Source: Granulicoccus phenolivorans DSM 17626 = NBRC 107789 = JCM 15570 (lineage in GTDB: Bacteria > Actinomycetota > Actinomycetes > Propionibacteriales > Propionibacteriaceae). From it: 64,000 nucleotides of DNA. The stretch spans positions 1 to 64,000 of the forward strand of contig NZ_AUHH01000019.1 of assembly GCF_000423085.1 (NCBI RefSeq), written 5' to 3'. Made by a program: the position numbers and the translations under genes. Below are positions 58,334-64,000 of this stretch, one piece after another (position 1 is the first letter of the stretch; each line of letters opens with the position of its first letter). The notes beneath the pieces were generated by a model. That model saw nothing but the letters and a program-made list of their open reading frames with translations. It was not told the DNA's origin and searched no databases.

Positions 58334-61048
58334 TCAGAACACCATGCCGTCGGCCGGCGGGGTGACCGTCCGGCGTTGCGGCATCGGGACCGACGCTCCC
58401 GCGTCGTCGGTGTAGCTGAACGGCATCTCCGGGACCAGATCATTGGCCTGGCGCGGCCGCTCGGGCCGCAGCCGCTCGCCCAGATTGAACGTGTACTCCG
58501 GCGCGGCCTCGGACAACTGCACCAGCAGCGCCCGCCGGCTCAGCCCCTGCGACACCGACAGCGGCCAGGACACCTCGACCGCCCCGGCGCGGCCGTCCAA
58601 CTGGGCCTCCCGGGACAGGACCCCGTCCCCGAAGCGGGACGCCGCCGGCGGTGTCACCGGATCGCCGACCCCGCCCAGGAACTCCTCCTGGGACACCGGC
58701 TCGGCCGCTCCGGTCAGCCGAACCCCGGCAACCAGCCGGTGCTGATACTCCGGCTGGGACAGGCGTTGCATCGCCGCCGCCCACAGCTGATTGCCCGAGG
58801 CCGGCCCGATTCCCTCGCGTTCCAGCAGGTCGGCCCAGGCGCCCAGCCAGGATTCCTGCACCCCGCTGCGCTGGGCGAACATCAGCCGCGGATTCTGGGT
58901 CAGGTCGTAGGCCCGGGGCCCGAGTCGGTTCCCGGCATCGTTCAGGGTCGCCTGCCAGGGCCCGGACAGCCAGCCGGTGGTGAACAGGTCCCGGCGCAGC
59001 AGATTGACCACCTCGGCGGCCGACTCGGGTCGGGTCTCGGCCTTCCCGACGCGGACGTTGAGCGGCAGCCCCTGTTCGACCTCGGGGGTGTCGGTGCGTA
59101 CCCGGGCGACCTCACCGAAGGGCTGGTGGATCACCACCGACAGCACCCGGCTCCACTCCTGGAACTGGCCGTAGCCCTCGGTGAACCGGCGCAGGTCCCG
59201 CATCGCGGTCCGCAGATTCTGCTCATCGGCCTGCACCTGGCTCATCGCCGCCTTGCGCTTGGTCAGGTCCCGGAACAGGTCGCGCTGGCCCTGCAGGAAG
59301 AGCACCAGCGAGCCGCCGAACCAGGCGAGGACGCCGGCCAGCCCGGCCAGCAGCGCGCCCCACCAGGTGAGGATCGACAGTCCGGTCAGTACGCAGAGCA
59401 CCACGACCAGCGCGAGCAGCCCGATCAGCAGGCCGCGCATCCAGCTCGCGATCGTACGCTGCCGGGCCTGGGTCCGGGCGTCGGACAGATCCACCCGGTC
59501 GCCGCCGGACAGGCGGGCCAGCAACTGCTGCACCTCCTCGGCGGTGTTCATCAGGCCCTGCCCGAGCATGCCCCCGAACCCGGCGGAGTAGGTGTGGGCG
59601 TACCGGTTCTGCCACTGTTCCAGCTCCCGCAGCGTGGTGTCGGCGTCGCGAGCCAGCGAGGGCTGATCCCCCAGGCCGCGCAGTCGCAGCTGCAGGGTAC
59701 GGATGCCGAGCGGATCGGAGGCCCGGACGGTGCTGATCCCGATCGCGGAGGCCACCCGGGGCGGGATCCGGGTGAACTGCTGCTGCGGGCTGGGGACACA
59801 GTCCGACATGGTCCGCAGGACGCCGCGCTCGGTGCCGACCGGGATCGGTTTGGCGTACGAGCGCTCCCCCGCGTCGACCAGGGTGAGTCCGGATTCGACG
59901 AAGTCGACCCAGACCGGGGTGAAGTCACCGGTCCCCTCGTGGGCGCGGGGCCCGGCGTCATCCAGCAGGTGGTCGAGGTTGCCGGCCGCCCGGCCGACCT
60001 CGCGCCAGTCGGCCCGCCCGCCGGCCAGGGAGCCGCTGGCGACCACCTCGTAGGAGGACGGGTCCTGCCCGAACACCAACGACTGGACCCGATTCGCGGT
60101 CGCCCCCTGCACGTCGCCGAGCACCAGGGAGTACCATTTCATCGGGGCCATCGTCATCGACGCCTTGATGAAGCCGAACAGCATCGACAGGGCCTTGCCC
60201 GGCCCCACCTTGTCGGCGTCCACCGGGGCGGGGGCCACCCGTTCCCCGCGGAACAGTGAAGCATGGCGCCCGAGCACCGCGGACGCCATGTCGGAGCAGG
60301 CCCGCTGCGCGTCGTCGATGTAGACCGCCTGGGAACCGTGCAGCCGCGGCAGCGGGACCCCGTCGGCGGTCGACAACATCTGGGTCCGCACGGTGTCCTC
60401 CACCTCGCGGCTGTCCAGGTTCCGGTACCAGGAGCGGGCCAGCCGCAGCGAGTGCCCGAACGGGGCGGCCGCCCCGTCCAGCGGCGCGGCCCGCAGCCCG
60501 CGCCAGAGCCCGGTCAACCCGGCCAGTTGGGCCGCGGCCTCGGCCCCGATGTCGAGCGGATCGGTCGAGGCCGGCAGCGCGGAATGGCCCAGCCCGGGCC
60601 CGCGGGACTCCTCGGGCGCCAGGATGACGTTGTGCCAGCCCTCCCGGGTCAGGTCGGCCGCGACCGGTCCGGAGGCCGGCCGGGTGACCACCGCGCGGAT
60701 CAGCTCGACCGTCGGCACCGCGGCGGTCCGCAGGATCGCCTGATGGACGGCATGCTCGGTCTCCTGGTCGACGCCGGGGGCACCGGCCACCGCCGGCACC
60801 AGGACGACCAGGCGTACCCGCTCGAACTGCTGCTGGGTGACCACGTGTTCCAGGCTGGTGCCCAGCCGCCGGCCGGTGTTCACGAAGAGTCCGGGGGTCA
60901 CCCCGACCGGCGGGGTCGGGGCGGTCCACCGGGCGGCGTCGATCCACAGGAACGGCTCGATCATCCCGGCCGCCGACCAGTCGGTCAGCGCGTCGCAGAT
61001 GCCGTCCATCGGCCCGGGCGGGGCCAGCAGCGCGACCAGTGCAGCCAT
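58334..61048 (-). CDS. membrane protein with two central TM helices
   Basis: A 904-residue protein. The ATG at 61048 overlaps the tubulin-like stop (TGATG). The N-terminal half is soluble and mixed alpha/beta; two adjacent hydrophobic helices lie at about 537-585 (IGLLALVVVLCVLTGL and LAGLAGVLAWFGGSLVLFL), followed by a charged helical segment and a C-terminal domain. The paired helices would put both large domains on the same side of the membrane. It may anchor the tubulin-like/GTPase complex at the cytoplasmic membrane. No family name is recognised by me. Confidence 0.7.
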   Translation of the reverse strand: MAALVALLAPPGPMDGICDALTDWSAAGMIEPFLWIDAARWTAPTPPVGVTPGLFVNTGRRLGTSLEHVVTQQQFERVRLVVLVPAVAGAPGVDQETEHAVHQAILRTAAVPTVELIRAVVTRPASGPVAADLTREGWHNVILAPEESRGPGLGHSALPASTDPLDIGAEAAAQLAGLTGLWRGLRAAPLDGAAAPFGHSLRLARSWYRNLDSREVEDTVRTQMLSTADGVPLPRLHGSQAVYIDDAQRACSDMASAVLGRHASLFRGERVAPAPVDADKVGPGKALSMLFGFIKASMTMAPMKWYSLVLGDVQGATANRVQSLVFGQDPSSYEVVASGSLAGGRADWREVGRAAGNLDHLLDDAGPRAHEGTGDFTPVWVDFVESGLTLVDAGERSYAKPIPVGTERGVLRTMSDCVPSPQQQFTRIPPRVASAIGISTVRASDPLGIRTLQLRLRGLGDQPSLARDADTTLRELEQWQNRYAHTYSAGFGGMLGQGLMNTAEEVQQLLARLSGGDRVDLSDARTQARQRTIASWMRGLLIGLLALVVVLCVLTGLSILTWWGALLAGLAGVLAWFGGSLVLFLQGQRDLFRDLTKRKAAMSQVQADEQNLRTAMRDLRRFTEGYGQFQEWSRVLSVVIHQPFGEVARVRTDTPEVEQGLPLNVRVGKAETRPESAAEVVNLLRRDLFTTGWLSGPWQATLNDAGNRLGPRAYDLTQNPRLMFAQRSGVQESWLGAWADLLEREGIGPASGNQLWAAAMQRLSQPEYQHRLVAGVRLTGAAEPVSQEEFLGGVGDPVTPPAASRFGDGVLSREAQLDGRAGAVEVSWPLSVSQGLSRRALLVQLSEAAPEYTFNLGERLRPERPRQANDLVPEMPFSYTDDAGASVPMPQRRTVTPPADGMVF

Positions 61049-64000
61049 CAGAAGGCCCCCATCCCGGGCATCCCGGGCATCTCGAGTTTCTGGGTCTCCG
61101 GGGTGAGCGGACCCTGCCGGCTGGTGCCGGCCGGCTGCTTGGCCCGGACCGCCGCGTCGGCGACCATGTCGATCAGTTCCCCGCAGGCCCACCAGATGTC
61201 GGGAGCCAGATCGCGGAAGATCGGCGCCTGGGAGGCGACCCCGCGATCGGTCACCAGGGAGAACGTGCCCCCGCCCGGCGCCCCGGCCTGGCCCGGCGCC
61301 ATGAAGTGCACCCCGGCCAGGTCACGGATCTGGGTGAAGAACGTCGTGAGCGCCTCGGCCCGGCCGTCCACGTCGGTGGCCTCGGCGGCCCCGGGCACCC
61401 GGCTGGTGGCGCCGGAGCCGATGGTCCCGGTACGCAGGTAGTCGACCAGCAGGTTCTTGCCCGAACGCTCCACGATGCCGGCCGCCGGCCCGAGCGGACT
61501 GGCATCGAACAGCCCGCGCAGCGCCCGGTACGGCAGCAGCGACGCCATCGGGGGGTTCTGATGGGACCGGGAGATCGCCAGCAGCGAGGACTCCAGCACC
61601 GCCGGCAGCCAGTCGTAGGAGGCCTGGAACCGCTCCGGCGGGGTCAGCAGCGGATTGGGGAACTCCAGCCATTGCCGGTTGGCGACGTCGAAGACCTCGA
61701 CGGCCTGGACGTACGGCGACTCCGGGATCCGGATCGCCCCGATCCCCTGCCCGAGGAACCAGCCGGCACACATCGCCCGGCGCTCGGCCTCGGCCATCGG
61801 CAGCGCGGCATTCAGCGGGCGCGCCCGGCGGTAGGTCCAGAACGCCTCCCGGCCCGCCGGTGAGGTGGTCGACCACTGCTCGGCGACCGGTCGCAGCACC
61901 GAATCGAAGCAGATCGGGGCATACAGCGGGTAGGAGCCGAGAATGTCCAGCCGCCGGACGTGATCGGAATCGTTGACCGACTTGCGGAAGTTGTCCCGGG
62001 TCGAGGAGTCGATCTGCGGGTTGTTCACGATCACCCGCTCCAGCGCATCGGCGATGGGCAGATCGGCAAAGGGCACCGCGGAGAACTTGTAGCGGTACTC
62101 CACGTTCTTGCCGCCGTGCAGCAACTGGACCGCGGCATCGTTGGCCGAGATCAGCGGCAGCGCCAGGGTCAGCGTCTGATTGAACTTGGCGGCAATGTCG
62201 TCGATGCGACCCTGCCGCTCCGATTCCTGCGCCCCGACGCCGCGCACGAAGTCGCGCAGGGACATCGAGCAGAACCGGTGGAAGGACTCCTCGGGCCGGG
62301 CCACGAACAGCCGCGCCCGCTCCAGCACCTCCCGCGGCCGGGCGTGCAGGTTGAACCGGGCCCGCATCGGCACGATCGACTCGCCGCTGCCGGGATGGGT
62401 CGGGAAGACCCGGGCCGCCCACTGATGGGTCTGTTCCAGCAGCCCGCCCGGCGGCCGCATCCCGCCGGTGGTCTCCCACAGGCCCTGGATCACCCGGGTG
62501 ACCACGCCGGCGCGGGCGGCCGGGAACGTCTTCACCTCGGTCGGGATCGCGCCCTGGATGTCGGCCAGGTACTGCGGCAGGAACTGCTGGGAACTGGTCA
62601 GCAGCACCTCGTTGTTCGCCTCGTCGAAGCGCTCGGGGGCCCGCTGGTCGTCGTCGGAGGGCCAGGCGGAGTACTGGTCGGTGGCCAGCCGGGCCAGGCC
62701 GTCATGGCGGACCGCCGAGGCCCGGGCCTGCTCCAGCAGTCGCTGCTGTTCGTGGATCGCCTCGCCGAGGGGCACCAGCACGTCGCCGACGAACGTGCTC
62801 AGCACATCGGCGAGCATCCCGGACGCCTTGGCGTACACATGCTCGATCACCCGGGCGGTCATGTCCTCGGCGAGCGTGTTCAGGATCTGCTGGCCACCGG
62901 CGATCTTGCCCTTGATCCCGGCGAGCCCCTGCCCGACCCGGGGCGGCAGTTCGGCGATGTCGGAGCGATCGTGCTGCTTGAGCTCGTTCGCCGCCGGGAT
63001 CACCGACTCCTTCAGATGCCCCTGCAGCCGGTCGATCACCGCGGCGGCGTACGGCAGGCCCAGGTTGGCGATGGCGGTGCCGATGGTGGCCATCAGCCGC
63101 TGCAGCAGCTGCTGGTGCCAGTCGAAGGCCCAGTTGTACGCCTCCCGGCCGGTGGCCTCCGACATGGCCGTGCGGCGGGAGTTGAGCACCTGGGACAGGA
63201 TCGGCGCCCACTGGTTGACCTCCATCCCGTCCGGCGGCGGCAACTGGGAGATCACCCCCTGATTGACGATCTGGGCGGCGATGTTGCCGGCGTGCTGCCG
63301 CGGCAGGGCCACATTCATCAGCCACTGGGCCAGCGCCATCGACCCCTGTCCCCCGGCACCGTCGAAGATCTGGATGTCGGCGCACAGCCGGGCCCACTGG
63401 GAGTTCAGCAGGGCCTTGACCTGCTCGGTACCCGAGGCGGTGTTGCCCTCCTGCAGGTGCCCGTCGAGCAGCCGGTCCACCGCGGAGCGGGCGATCCGCT
63501 GGGCGGCGTACTCGGCATAGCGATCGCGGCCCATCGACAGCGAGGCGAAACCGAAGGACCCCCAGGGCAGCGGATCCTGCTGGGCGCCCCACCCGAGGTA
63601 GCTGGAATCCGGCGGGACCGAACCGGTGTTGCCGAGGTCGTAGGAGACGAACTGGTCGGTCGCCTGCTCCGACATCACCATGCCGGACAGGCCGCGGGCC
63701 AGGCCGCGATAGATCGCTCGGGGCGAGCCGTCGCCGAACATGGTGCGCTGGGCGCCGACGTAGCGGCCGACCGGGAACACCCGGGCGAACGGGATCGGGG
63801 TCCCCGCCCCGTACTGCTGACCCAGCGCGTTCATCAGGTCCACGTCGTGGTCGTGGGAGGAGCCGGTCTGCGAGGCGACGATCTCCCCGAGCATCGCCAG
63901 CGCGTTGGAGCGTACGCCCGAGCGCGCCGACTCCGGCAGCGAGTCGAAGATGTCGGAGGAGACCATGAAGACCGCCATCAGCTTGGGATCCAGCCCGTTG
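61048..64000 (-). CDS. tubulin-like domain protein, N-terminus outside the window
   Basis: The frame is open to the right edge of the window without a stop, so the N-terminal part is missing; 976 residues follow the first internal Met and several more precede it. The visible N-terminal portion (VFMVSSDIF, SHDHDVDLMNALGQQYGAGTP) fits the later part of a tubulin-like NTPase domain, as in the large 'tubulin-like' proteins of GAP1 systems; the GTP-binding glycine loop would lie beyond the edge. The remainder is a long helical body with no TM helices. Assignment rests mainly on the gene set and is tentative. Confidence 0.6.
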   Translation of the reverse strand, partial: NGLDPKLMAVFMVSSDIFDSLPESARSGVRSNALAMLGEIVASQTGSSHDHDVDLMNALGQQYGAGTPIPFARVFPVGRYVGAQRTMFGDGSPRAIYRGLARGLSGMVMSEQATDQFVSYDLGNTGSVPPDSSYLGWGAQQDPLPWGSFGFASLSMGRDRYAEYAAQRIARSAVDRLLDGHLQEGNTASGTEQVKALLNSQWARLCADIQIFDGAGGQGSMALAQWLMNVALPRQHAGNIAAQIVNQGVISQLPPPDGMEVNQWAPILSQVLNSRRTAMSEATGREAYNWAFDWHQQLLQRLMATIGTAIANLGLPYAAAVIDRLQGHLKESVIPAANELKQHDRSDIAELPPRVGQGLAGIKGKIAGGQQILNTLAEDMTARVIEHVYAKASGMLADVLSTFVGDVLVPLGEAIHEQQRLLEQARASAVRHDGLARLATDQYSAWPSDDDQRAPERFDEANNEVLLTSSQQFLPQYLADIQGAIPTEVKTFPAARAGVVTRVIQGLWETTGGMRPPGGLLEQTHQWAARVFPTHPGSGESIVPMRARFNLHARPREVLERARLFVARPEESFHRFCSMSLRDFVRGVGAQESERQGRIDDIAAKFNQTLTLALPLISANDAAVQLLHGGKNVEYRYKFSAVPFADLPIADALERVIVNNPQIDSSTRDNFRKSVNDSDHVRRLDILGSYPLYAPICFDSVLRPVAEQWSTTSPAGREAFWTYRRARPLNAALPMAEAERRAMCAGWFLGQGIGAIRIPESPYVQAVEVFDVANRQWLEFPNPLLTPPERFQASYDWLPAVLESSLLAISRSHQNPPMASLLPYRALRGLFDASPLGPAAGIVERSGKNLLVDYLRTGTIGSGATSRVPGAAEATDVDGRAEALTTFFTQIRDLAGVHFMAPGQAGAPGGGTFSLVTDRGVASQAPIFRDLAPDIWWACGELIDMVADAAVRAKQPAGTSRQGPLTPETQKLEMPGMPGMGAF

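Noticed and set aside
55697-60259. Very long plus-strand open frame (about 1,520 codons) opposite the GTPase-system genes
   Set aside because: It lies exactly antisense to two convincing genes and across their boundary, and its product is Gly/Arg/Pro/His-rich without any domain, as expected for GC-rich antisense frames.
1-64000. Prophage or insertion sequence in the window
   Set aside because: I found no integrase, transposase, capsid or terminase-like protein and no tRNA gene for an attachment site.

Overview
The window is about 64 kb of very GC-rich DNA (roughly two-thirds G+C by eye) with dense, overlapping, co-oriented genes, frequent GTG starts and one TTG start. Together with the gene families (IclR, DHA2-type MFS, class I P450, GAP1/GTPase conflict-type operon) this points to a chromosomal segment of an actinobacterium, perhaps near Propionibacteriales; the genus is not decidable from here. 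There are no rRNA, tRNA, CRISPR, transposase or phage genes.

Positions 334-48678 are a catabolic island, all on the minus strand, arranged as five long transcription units. (i) 11276->334: TRAP solute-binding protein, MmgE/PrpD, NAD-dependent epimerase-like protein, a fused and a single CaiB/BaiF CoA-transferase, two adjacent acyl-CoA dehydrogenases, alpha/beta hydrolase, SDR. (ii) 16093->12265: second TRAP binding protein, fused DctQM permease and an NTF2-like protein, followed by an IclR regulator. (iii) 24306->16373: Rieske oxygenase, two fused CoA-transferases around an enoyl-CoA hydratase, acyl-CoA dehydrogenase, HicB-like protein. (iv) 32857->24348: P450, two lipocalin-like (AttH/CrtC-type) proteins, two APH-fold kinases, epoxide hydrolase, zinc alcohol dehydrogenase. 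(v) 48437->32903: NDP-forming acyl-CoA synthetase, citryl-CoA-lyase-like protein, Rieske oxygenase, Gfo/Idh dehydrogenase, phthalate-dioxygenase-type reductase, LigB-type extradiol dioxygenase, LigJ-like hydratase, LigK-like aldolase, RidA, two more RraA-fold proteins, aldehyde dehydrogenase, two SDRs and an MFS exporter. A third Rieske oxygenase at 48796 is the only plus-strand gene. The set reads as uptake (TRAP), oxygenation, CoA-thioester beta-oxidation and 4,5-type meta-cleavage to central metabolites; the growth substrate cannot be named from sequence.

Four of the five units start with the same promoter architecture: a sigma70-like -35/17 bp/-10 in which two direct copies of a 10-bp element (consensus CGAAATANCG on the minus strand, 20 bp apart) flank the -10 box. 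Two weaker copies precede the remaining TRAP unit and the plus-strand Rieske gene. This looks like one regulon; the IclR protein at 11418-12206 is the only regulator in the window and the obvious candidate.

Positions 50110-50553 hold a GC-rich repeat array, including two 109-bp elements with perfect 11-bp terminal inverted repeats; a related 116-bp direct repeat lies at 1-321. Positions 50554-64000 hold a separate six-gene minus-strand operon (tubulin-like protein cut by the window edge, two-TM protein, large beta-domain protein, GAP1-type protein, vWA protein, zinc-ribbon GTPase). From memory this matches GTPase/GAP1-centred, predicted conflict systems known from comparative genomics. It is the most likely 'system' in the window, though its function is unproven.
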